Below, piece by piece: positions 1-7,135 of a stretch of 10,696 bases of DNA. Source of the stretch: CAYNNQ01 sp051748085 (lineage in GTDB: Bacteria; Desulfobacterota; Desulfovibrionia; Desulfovibrionales; Desulfonatronovibrionaceae); assembly GCA_051748085.1 (NCBI GenBank), contig JBNJHA010000070.1, forward strand, positions 1 to 10,696. The letters are read 5' to 3'. The notes beneath the pieces are model-generated. The model was not told the DNA's origin. It made no database searches and was given only the letters and a program-made list of their open reading frames with translations. The position numbers were made by a program, and so were the translations under genes. Positions within the stretch are counted from its first letter, which is position 1. Each line of letters begins with the position of its first letter.

Positions 1-455
1 GCCGTTAAAGCACCGTAAGTCCTTTTGCCTGGACCGGAACAAATGCGCTGCGCCACTTCTTTTTGAAGCATAAAAAGGGCGCTTTGAAAGGAATAAAGAC
101 AGGAAACCAATTCCCAAATGATTGGAGAAGCAACATTATAGGGCAGATTGCCGACTATTTTCAAATCCGGCTTCCCGTCAAGGGCTTCCCATACAAATTT
201 AAGGGCATCGGCATTGATCAAACCCAAATCAGGATATTTTTTTTTCAGGCCTGTACACAGATGCCAATCCTTTTCCAGAGCCAGCACACAATCTGTTTTT
301 TCCAGCAAAAAGCCGGTCAGGGCGCCTCGACCTGGACCGATTTCCAAAATGCTGTCTCCATCTTGTATATCCAAACAATCAACTATCTTGCGACTTACAT
401 TCGGATCTTTAAGAAAATTCTGACCCAGAGATTTTTTGGGATACACGGGATTCAT
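1..455 (-). CDS. rsmA: 16S rRNA dimethyladenosine transferase RsmA/KsgA, N-terminal part (3' end outside window)
   Basis: The protein begins MNPVYPKKSLGQNFLKDP, the KsgA N-terminal signature in which the xxGQNFL element contacts S-adenosylmethionine. The SAM-binding loop EIGPGRGALT lies at residues 38-47, the acidic end of the ribose-binding strand at E61, and the catalytic NLPYN motif (motif IV of N6-adenine methyltransferases) at 103-107. Known members dimethylate two adjacent adenines in the 3'-terminal hairpin of 16S rRNA during small-subunit maturation in the cytoplasm. About 151 codons are visible of a family usually near 260-280 residues, so the missing part is the window edge and not a truncation. 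The ATG overlaps the stop of the upstream DUF2062 gene as ATGA, which suggests translational coupling. No frameshift is seen in the visible part. Confidence 0.95.
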   Translation of the reverse strand, partial: MNPVYPKKSLGQNFLKDPNVSRKIVDCLDIQDGDSILEIGPGRGALTGFLLEKTDCVLALEKDWHLCTGLKKKYPDLGLINADALKFVWEALDGKPDLKIVGNLPYNVASPIIWELVSCLYSFQSALFMLQKEVAQRICSGPGKRTYGALT

Positions 456-940
456 GATTTGTTTTTTTTGGCCTGCCATCTTGCCATGCGCCGGGCATGA
501 TATAGACGGATTAGACGCAGGGAAACAAAATAGGTGATAAACGCAGCCGGAATGGCCAAAATCAGGCCGCCGACGAACATCACGGCAAAGGTCTGCCAGC
601 CGTAGGCCATCATCTCCATCAGAGTCCGGGACTGCCCGTCAAAGCCGGCCGGGCTGACCGGAACCAAAAGTCCCCCGATGCGATGGGCAAGGTAATAGAG
701 AAAAACCATGTCCGCCGGATTGGAAACCCAGGTGCCGAGCACAGCCGCTATCTTGCTGCACCGCAAAAAAAAGGCCAGGACAAGCACCACTACTGTCTGA
801 AACGGTATTATCGGCAGAAAACCGATAAATACACCCAGAGCCAGCCCCATGGCGATTGCGTGCGACGGCGCCTTTATCCTTAAAAGGGACAAATACCAAT
901 ATCGTGCACTTCTTTTGCCCCTTGCCCACATCTTATTCAA
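452..940 (-). CDS. DUF2062 family membrane protein
   Basis: This 162-residue protein has the DUF2062 hallmark near residues 27-49 (HAIAMGLALGVFIGFLPIIPFQT region), where a Gly/Ala-rich segment is followed by FIGFLPxxPFQT. A conserved-looking TWVSNP lies at 70-75. Hydrophobic stretches at about 30-58, 63-92 and 115-143 suggest two or three inner-membrane segments, with a basic N-terminus and a very basic C-terminal tail. The biochemical role of DUF2062 is not established. The gene ends in an ATGA overlap with ksgA, so the two are probably co-transcribed and coupled. The start given is a TTG preceded by GGA nine bases upstream; an ATG nine bases inside (at 931) would give 159 residues and has no better ribosome binding site. 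Family call is firm, start uncertain. Confidence 0.85.
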   Translation of the reverse strand: MNKMWARGKRSARYWYLSLLRIKAPSHAIAMGLALGVFIGFLPIIPFQTVVVLVLAFFLRCSKIAAVLGTWVSNPADMVFLYYLAHRIGGLLVPVSPAGFDGQSRTLMEMMAYGWQTFAVMFVGGLILAIPAAFITYFVSLRLIRLYHARRMARWQAKKNKS

Positions 941-1466
941 ATTGATTATTCCAGAAACAAAAATTTATTATTGACGCGACTCTCTCCCCGGCCCCGAAAA
1001 GACCGGAAAAAAGCCTTTAATAAATGCGTATCAAAACGTCCAGCATTTATTTCGGGGTGGGGGTGGTGCTGGGAAAAAAGCTCAAATTTGTTTCCGGACC
1101 AGAAACACAAAAATTTCTGTATCTGTTCAGCAAACTTTTTGCTTCTCATGCTTTCGGCCTGCGGTTTTCTAATGCCCGCTCAAGGCTGATGCCTGCCCCC
1201 TCCGGACTCGCTGGCCAGGAGAAGGGCAAAAAGACGGGCGGGTAATAGATGTTTGTTTGGAAATTTTATTTATATACACATTCCCGCGGTCCGGTTTCCC
1301 CCTTTTAGAGTGCATAAGAAAACCGGGCGGCCTGTCGCAAGTTTATGCAAAAAATCCGGTGAACTTTTTTCGTGTGCTGAATAGTTACAAATTTCCAAAG
1401 TAAAAATTAACAGATTCGAGTTTGGAAACAAAGCTGAAAACACCTTAAATGTTCAGCCCGAACAAA
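941..1466. other. Intergenic region without a convincing gene
   Basis: About 525 bases separate the DUF2062 gene from the ferritin-like gene. Short open frames exist on both strands, but none has a good ribosome binding site or a recognisable motif. One of them, on minus at 946-1149 (67 codons), stops five bases before the DUF2062 start. Visible structure: a hairpin AGCAAA/TTTGCT at 1129-1143; interleaved complementary 7-mers at 1291-1349 (see findings); and a weak hairpin just after the ferritin-like gene. The stretch holds AT-rich tracts (1255-1280, 1380-1420). No tRNA, rRNA or known riboswitch was recognised by eye. Confidence 0.6.
1433..1457 (-). terminator. Weak terminator-like hairpin after the ferritin-like gene
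   Basis: GCTGAA (1433-1438) pairs with TTCAGC (1452-1457) around a 13-base loop, ten bases past the stop of the ferritin-like gene. Read on the minus strand it is followed by a T-rich stretch (TTTGTTT). An overlapping alternative stem, TGTTC/GAACA, lies at 1450-1464. The stem is short, so the call is tentative. Confidence 0.3.
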
Positions 1467-1985
1467 CTATGCCCCATCCAGTCCGCCGCGGCCCTGATCC
1501 CGGTTCCAGGCCTCGGGATCTTCATAGAAATACCCCATATCAGACAACAAAATATAGTGAGCTTTCTCCTCCTGGATCAACTTCTGCAGAAACTCTTTTT
1601 CCTTGTCTTCCGTGGCTTCAGCAAGCGCCCGATCATAGAAGTCAACCAAAGACAGTTCAAACTCTATTCCCGTATCCAGCGCTGCCGGGCGATCACCGCA
1701 AGCCGCTGCTTTATTTTGACTGGCTATTCGGCTAAAAACCTGATGCGCATCACCAAAATCGTTATCCAATCGGCAAACTTTTTCCCAGTCTCCACCCTGC
1801 TCCAAAGCATCGGCCAAATCCTTTATACGCTCTTTATGCCTTATCTCGTCATCACGCAACATGGAAAAAATTTCACTGCCTATTGAATCCGGGCATCCCC
1901 GGGCAGCCTTATCATAAAATTCATAACCTTTTTCTTCCATTTCCAAGGCCTTGCAAACCCAATTATACATCCTCTCATGCTTCAT
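1467..1985 (-). CDS. Ferritin-like / rubrerythrin-family diiron protein
   Basis: This 172-residue protein shows the two half-site pattern of ferritin-like four-helix diiron proteins. Helix A carries EMEEKGYEFY (E17 the likely ligand) and helix B carries E47xxH50. Helix C carries E108 in IEFELSLVDFYDRAL, and helix D carries EEKAHY with E140 and H143. The C-terminus ends in GLDGA, a tail seen in ferritin-family proteins of sulfate reducers and relatives. There is no C-terminal rubredoxin CxxC pair, so it is not a classical rubrerythrin. Related proteins act in cytoplasmic peroxide reduction or iron handling; which applies here cannot be told. The start is well supported by GAGGGGAGG just before the ATG. 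It stands alone between an upstream terminator and a weak downstream hairpin, so it is probably monocistronic. Confidence 0.88.
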   Translation of the reverse strand: MKHERMYNWVCKALEMEEKGYEFYDKAARGCPDSIGSEIFSMLRDDEIRHKERIKDLADALEQGGDWEKVCRLDNDFGDAHQVFSRIASQNKAAACGDRPAALDTGIEFELSLVDFYDRALAEATEDKEKEFLQKLIQEEKAHYILLSDMGYFYEDPEAWNRDQGRGGLDGA

Positions 1986-2023
1986 ACTTTTCCTCCCCTC
2001 TAGTTATTGCTTACACAAAATAA

Positions 2024-2059
2024 AATCTTTCAGACAATTTCCGATTGGAAATAAGTCAA
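2024..2059 (-). promoter_or_regulatory. Possible promoter and operator of the ferritin-like gene
   Basis: On the minus strand TTGACT (2054-2059) resembles a -35 box. Directly after it lies a perfect inverted repeat, ATTTCC-4-GGAAAT (2037-2052), filling almost exactly the 17-base spacer. The -10 position (TGTCTG, 2031-2036) is poor, as expected if a regulator is needed. Regulator unknown; it does not match the PerR or Fur consensus as I know them. Confidence 0.35.
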
Positions 2060-2178
2060 CACCTAAGTTGTTAAATCCAAAAATGACACAAAAATGCCGA
2101 CTTATCAACTCATCTTGCAATTTCAAGACAACTATTCACCGGATTAAAAAGTTCAGTGAACAATTACAAAAAATCCAA

Positions 2179-2208
2179 AAAGGGCCCGTGAAAAAACACG
2201 GGCCCTTT
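2179..2208 (-). terminator. Rho-independent terminator of lon
   Basis: AAAGGGCCCGTG and CACGGGCCCTTT form a perfect 12-base-pair stem with a six-base loop. On the minus strand the stem is followed by TTGGATTTTTTG. It lies about 43 bases beyond the lon stop and closes the protease cluster. An A-run on the other side gives partial bidirectional character, though no plus-strand gene needs it. Confidence 0.9.
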
Positions 2209-2251
2209 AAGTACAAATTTATAACAAGCCAGGCAGGAATACGAAAAACAA

Positions 2252-4699
2252 TCAATGCGTAGGAATTTGAAATTCCTCTTTAATCAATTTATGTGTCAAG
2301 GGCAGCATATTGTTTCGACCGCAAAATATGCTCCGGCTGTCCGGAGTAATCAAGGCCGCCCGAAGGACATCGTCCATATTATTAACCCTTATTATTTCCA
2401 ATCCTTTCAAGATCTTATCCGGAACTTCTTCCAAATCCTTGGCATTTTCTTCCGGGATAAGAACCGTGCTTATAAGTCCCCGTTGAGCAGCCAGCAATTT
2501 TTCCCGCAGTCCGCCTATCGGCAGAACACGGCCCCGGAGAGTAATTTCCCCGGTCATGGCCAAATCGTTGCGCACCGGGTGATTTAATAAAGAAGAGACC
2601 AGACTGGTGGCCAGGGTTATCCCCGCCGAAGGTCCGTCCTTGGGGGTCGCCCCCTCCGGAACATGCACATGCACATCTATTTCTTTATAAAAATCGCTTT
2701 TCAGACCAAACAATTCGGAACGGGACCGGACATAACTGAAAGCGGCTTTGGCACTTTCCTGCATAACATCGCCAAGCTTGCCGGTAATTTCGATTTTGCC
2801 TGTTCCCGGCATCAAAGCGACTTCCACCATGAGCAGTTCCCCGCCAACTTCCGTCCAGGCAAGCCCCGTGGATACACCGACCAGGGGATCGTCCTCCTTG
2901 CGACCGTAACGCACCTTCGGCACTCCGAGATAACCGGCAATGCTCGTTTTGCTGACTTTCACCTTTTTTGAAGTCTTACCTTCCTTGACCAGGTTTTTGG
3001 CCGCTTTTCGGCATATGGAAGCTATTTCCCGTTCCAGACTGCGAACACCGGCCTCACGCGTATATCTGCGGATAACTTCCAGAAAAGCTCCTTCCGAAAA
3101 CTGAACCTGCTCCGGGGCAAAACCGTGCGTTTCGATCTGCTTTGGCAGAAGAAACCGTTTGGCAATATTCTTTTTTTCGGTTTCCAGGTAGCCGGGAAGT
3201 CTTATTATTTCCATCCTGTCCTGCAAGGGCACGGGAATGGTATGCAAACTGTTGGCCGTGGTAATAAAAAAGATATTGGACAAGTCATAGTCCAAATCCA
3301 GATAATGATCATTAAAGGAACTGTTTTGTTCAGGATCCAGGACCTCCAGCAAGGCGGCCGAGGGATCGCCGCGGAAATCAGTACTCATTTTATCAATTTC
3401 ATCCATGCAGAAAACCGGATTGTTATAATCCACTTTTTTCAGACTCTGAAGTATCTTACCGGGCAGTGCTCCGACATATGTACGGCGATGCCCGCGAATC
3501 TCCGCCTCGTCCCGCACTCCACCCAGTGAAAGCCGGACAAATTCCCGATCAGTTGCCCTGGCAACGGATCGGGCAAGGGATGTCTTGCCCACTCCAGGAG
3601 GACCTACGAAACAGAGTATCGGCCCTTTAAGCTTTTCAACCAGGGCTTGAACGGCAAGATATTCAAGGATGCGTTGTTTCGGCTTTTTAAGACCGTAATG
3701 ATCTTTTTCTAGAATAGCTTCGGCCTCGTCTATATCAATTTCAGTCGCCTTTACCTGTTGCCAGGGAAGAGAGAGAATCCAATCAATATAATTATGCAAA
3801 ACTGAATATTCGGCCGAACTTGGACTCATCATTTTTAATTTTTTCAGTTCCTCCAGGGCCTTGTCCCTTGCTTCGTCCGGCAATTCCTTGGCGTTTATTT
3901 TTTCTTCCAGTGCATCCATCTCTGCCTTGGGGTCGGTCTCCCGCCCCATTTCCTTGTGAATGGCCTTTAACTGCTCTGAAAGATAATAGTCCTTTTGATT
4001 GCCTTCCATCTGCTTCTTAACCCTGGACTTAATCTTTTTCTCCAGAGAAAAGACTTCAATCTCGCCCTGAAGATACTCATGCGCTTTTTCCAGACGGACG
4101 CCGGGATCGGTCTCCTCCAACAGCTCCTGCTTTTTCCGGAAATCGACTTTAAGATGAGGCAGCACAGAATCCGCCAGCTGCCCCGGGTCAGTCAGGGAAG
4201 TCAAGGAAAGAACCGTTTCTTTGGAAATCTTGCTGTTTATTTTACCGAACCTTTCCACTGCCTCTCGGGTGGCGCGCATCAGGGCCTGAACCTTATTGTC
4301 CTGTTCTGCCCTTTTGTCCTCGATCATAGTTACATCCGCCAACGGGATGTCCATCTCCATGTCCAGCGCCGAGAGATCAATTCGCGCCCTGGAAACACCC
4401 TCAAAAAGGACTTTAATAGTCCCGTCCGGGAGTCTGAACATCTGCAGGATCTTGCTCATGCATCCCCATGAATACAGATCATCGGCAGCAGGCATCTCCA
4501 CTTTGGGATCCTTTTGGGCCACAAGAAAAACCTGTTTTTCGTAATCGGCAATCGCCGTTTCAATGGCCTCTATCGACTTTTCCCGGCCCACAAACAAAGG
4601 CACAATGGCTTTCGGGAACATGACGACTTCTCTAAGGGTCATCAAGGGTATGACGGTTCTATCCGGCATATTCTGATTCGGGGCGTTCAGGCTGCTCAT
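2252..4699 (-). CDS. lon: ATP-dependent protease Lon (LonA type)
   Basis: This 815-residue protein is full length for bacterial LonA. The N-terminal substrate-binding LAN domain spans roughly 12-205, followed by a charged coiled-coil region (about 205-310). The AAA+ module has Walker A GPPGVGKT at 366-373 and Walker B VFCMDEID at 429-436. The C-terminal S16 protease domain carries PKDGPSAG with catalytic S691, and K734 in LREKLLAA; their spacing of 43 equals that of E. coli S679/K722. Lon is a cytoplasmic homohexamer that unfolds and degrades damaged proteins and specific regulators. The ATG is supported by an upstream GGGAGA. It lies 103 bases after clpX and ends at a strong terminator, so it is the last gene of the cluster. 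The short gap to clpX shows no clear promoter by eye. Confidence 0.98.
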   Translation of the reverse strand: MSSLNAPNQNMPDRTVIPLMTLREVVMFPKAIVPLFVGREKSIEAIETAIADYEKQVFLVAQKDPKVEMPAADDLYSWGCMSKILQMFRLPDGTIKVLFEGVSRARIDLSALDMEMDIPLADVTMIEDKRAEQDNKVQALMRATREAVERFGKINSKISKETVLSLTSLTDPGQLADSVLPHLKVDFRKKQELLEETDPGVRLEKAHEYLQGEIEVFSLEKKIKSRVKKQMEGNQKDYYLSEQLKAIHKEMGRETDPKAEMDALEEKINAKELPDEARDKALEELKKLKMMSPSSAEYSVLHNYIDWILSLPWQQVKATEIDIDEAEAILEKDHYGLKKPKQRILEYLAVQALVEKLKGPILCFVGPPGVGKTSLARSVARATDREFVRLSLGGVRDEAEIRGHRRTYVGALPGKILQSLKKVDYNNPVFCMDEIDKMSTDFRGDPSAALLEVLDPEQNSSFNDHYLDLDYDLSNIFFITTANSLHTIPVPLQDRMEIIRLPGYLETEKKNIAKRFLLPKQIETHGFAPEQVQFSEGAFLEVIRRYTREAGVRSLEREIASICRKAAKNLVKEGKTSKKVKVSKTSIAGYLGVPKVRYGRKEDDPLVGVSTGLAWTEVGGELLMVEVALMPGTGKIEITGKLGDVMQESAKAAFSYVRSRSELFGLKSDFYKEIDVHVHVPEGATPKDGPSAGITLATSLVSSLLNHPVRNDLAMTGEITLRGRVLPIGGLREKLLAAQRGLISTVLIPEENAKDLEEVPDKILKGLEIIRVNNMDDVLRAALITPDSRSIFCGRNNMLPLTHKLIKEEFQIPTH

Positions 4700-4802
4700 A
4701 TTCTCTCCCGTTTATACTAAAAGATATGCTATCGGGCATTTTTCCCTGAAAAAATCGGTTGCGGCGTTGGAAATCATTTTCTTATAATTTCCCGGATAAA
4801 AG

Positions 4803-6053
4803 TCAGGCAGAACGAGCCTGTTGGTCATAAATAAGAATGGGTTCCAGGGAATTTACTATTACCGACTTGTTAATCAGGCATTCACGCACGCCGCTTAGTG
4901 AAGGCAATTTGTACATGGTATCAAGCATTATGCTCTCCATTACATTGCGCAAGCCACGCGCTCCGGTCTTTTGATCCATGGCTTTTTTGGCTATTTCCTT
5001 CAACGCGTTGTGTGTAAACTTGAGATTTATACCGTCCAGTTCAAACATTTTTTTATATTGTTTTACCAAGGCATTTTTCGGTTTCGTTAATATCTGGACC
5101 AAATCGTCCTCAGACAATTCCTCCAGGTTGGAAGTAACCGGGATCCTGCCCACAAACTCGGGAATCAGGCCGTATTTTATCAAGTCTTCCGGGTGCGCCG
5201 CACCCATAATTTCGGACGGGCTCATCGGCTGATGATTTCCCAGATCCGCCCCAAACCCTATGCTTTTGCCCTGAACCCGATTCTGCACAATCTTGTCCAG
5301 ACCGATAAAAGCGCCACCGGCTATAAATAATATATTGGAAGTATCCAGTCGAATAAATTCCTGCTGCGGATGCTTGCGCCCGCCTTTGGGCGGGATATTG
5401 GCCTCGGTCCCCTCGACAATCTTGAGCAAGGCCTGCTGCACCCCTTCTCCGGAGACATCCCGGGTAATGGACGGGCTGTCAGACTTGCGGGCTATCTTGT
5501 CGATCTCGTCCACATAGACGATCCCCTTGGAGGCCGCCTCCAGGTCATAGTCGGCATTCTGGACCAGTTGAACCAGGATGTTCTCCACATCCTCGCCCAC
5601 GTAGCCTGCCTCGGTAAGATTGGTCGCGTCGGCTATGGCAAAGGGGACATTTAATATCCGGGCCAGGGTTTGCGCCAGCAATGTCTTTCCTGATCCGGTC
5701 GGTCCGACCAGAAGGATATTGCTTTTGTCCAGTTCTACTTCTTCGGATTTAAGTTCCGCGTATTGAACCCGTTTATAGTGATTATATACCGCGACCGCCA
5801 AAATCTTTTTGGTTGCTTCCTGTCCGACAACATAGTCATCCAAAGATTCTTTTATCTGGGACGGAGGTAAAAGCTGGCCACTTTCGAACTCCTCCTGTAC
5901 ATTATCCTGAGCGATTATTTCTTCGCATAGCCCCACACACTCATTGCAAATATACACATCTGGCCCGGCAATCAAACGATTAACTTCCTCCTGGCTTTTG
6001 CCACAAAAAGAACAAGTCAAATCGAAGACATAAGGTTTTTTTGAGTCGGACAT
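4803..6053 (-). CDS. clpX: ATP-dependent Clp protease ATP-binding subunit ClpX
   Basis: From the ATG chosen here the protein has 416 residues, usual for ClpX. The N-terminal zinc-binding domain has C14-x2-C17 and C36-x2-C39. Walker A GPTGSGKT is at 117-124, the pore-1 loop GYVGED at 150-155, Walker B VYVDEID at 179-185, the RKH loop at 226-228, and the IGF tripeptide that docks into ClpP grooves at 265-267. ClpX is the hexameric unfoldase that recognises tagged substrates and feeds them into ClpP. A longer frame from a TTG at 6080 adds nine residues, but GAGGTG seven bases before the ATG at 6053 and the canonical MSDSKKPY start favour the shorter form. It follows clpP by 91 bases on the same strand. 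Confidence 0.98.
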   Translation of the reverse strand: MSDSKKPYVFDLTCSFCGKSQEEVNRLIAGPDVYICNECVGLCEEIIAQDNVQEEFESGQLLPPSQIKESLDDYVVGQEATKKILAVAVYNHYKRVQYAELKSEEVELDKSNILLVGPTGSGKTLLAQTLARILNVPFAIADATNLTEAGYVGEDVENILVQLVQNADYDLEAASKGIVYVDEIDKIARKSDSPSITRDVSGEGVQQALLKIVEGTEANIPPKGGRKHPQQEFIRLDTSNILFIAGGAFIGLDKIVQNRVQGKSIGFGADLGNHQPMSPSEIMGAAHPEDLIKYGLIPEFVGRIPVTSNLEELSEDDLVQILTKPKNALVKQYKKMFELDGINLKFTHNALKEIAKKAMDQKTGARGLRNVMESIMLDTMYKLPSLSGVRECLINKSVIVNSLEPILIYDQQARSA

Positions 6054-6144
6054 ATCTAACACCTCTTCATTATAATTCAAATTCTCGAAATAAAAATTTT
6101 GCGTTTAAACTCAAAACTAATCGCGCTCATCCAAACAGGTATAG

Positions 6145-6774
6145 TTATTTTCCCTTTTTCTGAACGGCGTCCTCACCCTCCAACTCGCTTCGTGAAGTCA
6201 AAACGCGGTCAATAAGCCCATATTTTACTGATTCTTCAGCACTCATAAAATAATCCCGGTCAGTATCATCCTCGATGCGATTAATTTTTTGCCCGGTATG
6301 CGCAGAAAGAATATCATTCAATATTGATTTTAATCGAATAATTTCTTTGGCCTGAATGTCAATGTCGGTTGCCTGTCCCTGAAATCCGCCGGCCGGTTGA
6401 TGAATGAGTATGCGGCTGTGCGGCAAGGCATAACGCATCCCGCGTGCGCCGGAAGCCAATAACAGGGCGCCCATGCTGGCCGCCTGCCCCATACACAGAG
6501 TGGCTACCGGGGCGGATATATATTGCATGGTGTCGTAAATGGCCAGGCCGGCGGTAACTGAGCCTCCGGGAGAATTAATATAGAAATTTATCTCTCTTTC
6601 CGGATTTTCCGACTCCAGAAACAACAGCTGGGCACAAATAAGATTTGATATGTTATCGTCTATCGGGGTCCCAAGCAAAATAATCCGGTCTTTTAAAAGA
6701 CGGGAATATATATCGTAGGCTCGCTCGCCGCGGCCCGTAGTTTCGATCACCATGGGAATATTTGCGTAAGACAT
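6145..6774 (-). CDS. clpP: ATP-dependent Clp protease proteolytic subunit ClpP
   Basis: This 209-residue protein is full length. The catalytic triad is visible: S100 in GQAASMGA, H125 in RILIHQPAGG and D174 in DTDRDYFM. The S-to-H and H-to-D spacings (25 and 49) equal those of E. coli ClpP. The IPMVIETTGRGERAYDIYSRLL start matches the N-terminal axial-loop and handle region, and the oxyanion-side NSPGGSVTAGLAIYDTM lies at 67-83. Two heptamers form the barrel-shaped peptidase chamber that works with ClpX. The C-terminus is extended by a charged tail (GEDAVQKKGK). The ATG has AAAGGAG at a good distance. ClpP is separated from tig by 360 bases with terminator-like structure, so it may begin a clpP-clpX-lon unit. 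Confidence 0.98.
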   Translation of the reverse strand: MSYANIPMVIETTGRGERAYDIYSRLLKDRIILLGTPIDDNISNLICAQLLFLESENPEREINFYINSPGGSVTAGLAIYDTMQYISAPVATLCMGQAASMGALLLASGARGMRYALPHSRILIHQPAGGFQGQATDIDIQAKEIIRLKSILNDILSAHTGQKINRIEDDTDRDYFMSAEESVKYGLIDRVLTSRSELEGEDAVQKKGK

Positions 6775-6809
6775 AAATTCTCCTTTACTAATTGAATCTT
6801 ATCCAAAAA

Positions 6810-6834
6810 CCATACACTTTATAATATATAGAAA
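6810..6834 (-). promoter_or_regulatory. Possible clpP promoter (-10 region)
   Basis: On the minus strand upstream of clpP lies CTATATATTATAAAG, containing overlapping TATATT/TATAAA matches to a -10 box about 40-55 bases before the ATG. No good -35 hexamer sits at 16-18 bases; the upstream segment is an imperfect hairpin (6834-6857) instead. A sigma-32-type CTTGAA…CCCCAT promoter was sought by eye and not seen. Confidence 0.3.
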
Positions 6835-6960
6835 TTTTCCAGGCAGGACCTGAAAAATGGTAACGCCGACCACGCCCTGAACTTTGTTCATCCACTGATT
6901 CGCTATTTAAAAAATTTTTCTATCTATACAACACCCACAATGAACATATGTGTTGTAGCA

Positions 6961-6991
6961 AAAATCAGACCCTTCGGCCAAGGTCATTTTT
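6961..6991. terminator. Bidirectional terminator-like hairpin between tig and clpP
   Basis: GACCCTT (6968-6974) pairs with AAGGTC (6980-6985) with one bulge around a CGGCC loop. An A-run lies on the left and a T-run on the right, so either strand reads a GC-rich stem followed by about five T. On the minus strand it lies about 145 bases after the tig stop and would end or attenuate tig transcripts before clpP. Confidence 0.5.
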
Positions 6992-7082
6992 ACCATTTTG
7001 CTGACTTAAATGCTAATATAAAATATCCGGAATTACAAACAGGAACAGACCCTCAACAGGGACGGGGACTATATCTGGCAGG

Positions 7083-7113
7083 GCCAGGCCGGAAAATAAT
7101 TTTCCGGCCTGGC
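7083..7113. repeat. 31-base near-perfect palindrome downstream of tig
   Basis: GCCAGGCCGGAAAAT is followed by a single A and then by its exact reverse complement. The palindrome begins 23 bases after the tig stop in the minus direction. It can form a very stable hairpin, but neither strand has a T-tract after it, so it is not a standard terminator. It may protect the tig mRNA 3' end or act as a backtracking barrier. Confidence 0.7.
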
Positions 7114-7135
7114 AAAAAACATTTTAGGCTTTCTA

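Noticed and set aside
946..1149. Minus-strand open frame of 67 codons ending five bases before the DUF2062 start
   Set aside because: The position is suggestive, but the ribosome binding site is weak, the composition is unremarkable and no motif is recognised; it overlaps open frames on the other strand equally well.
941..1466. 6S, SRP or tmRNA gene in the gap before DUF2062
   Set aside because: None of the conserved elements of these RNAs could be recognised on either strand.
6054..6080. Longer ClpX start at a TTG
   Set aside because: It has no well-placed ribosome binding site, whereas GAGGTG precedes the ATG at 6053 and the protein then begins like known ClpX.
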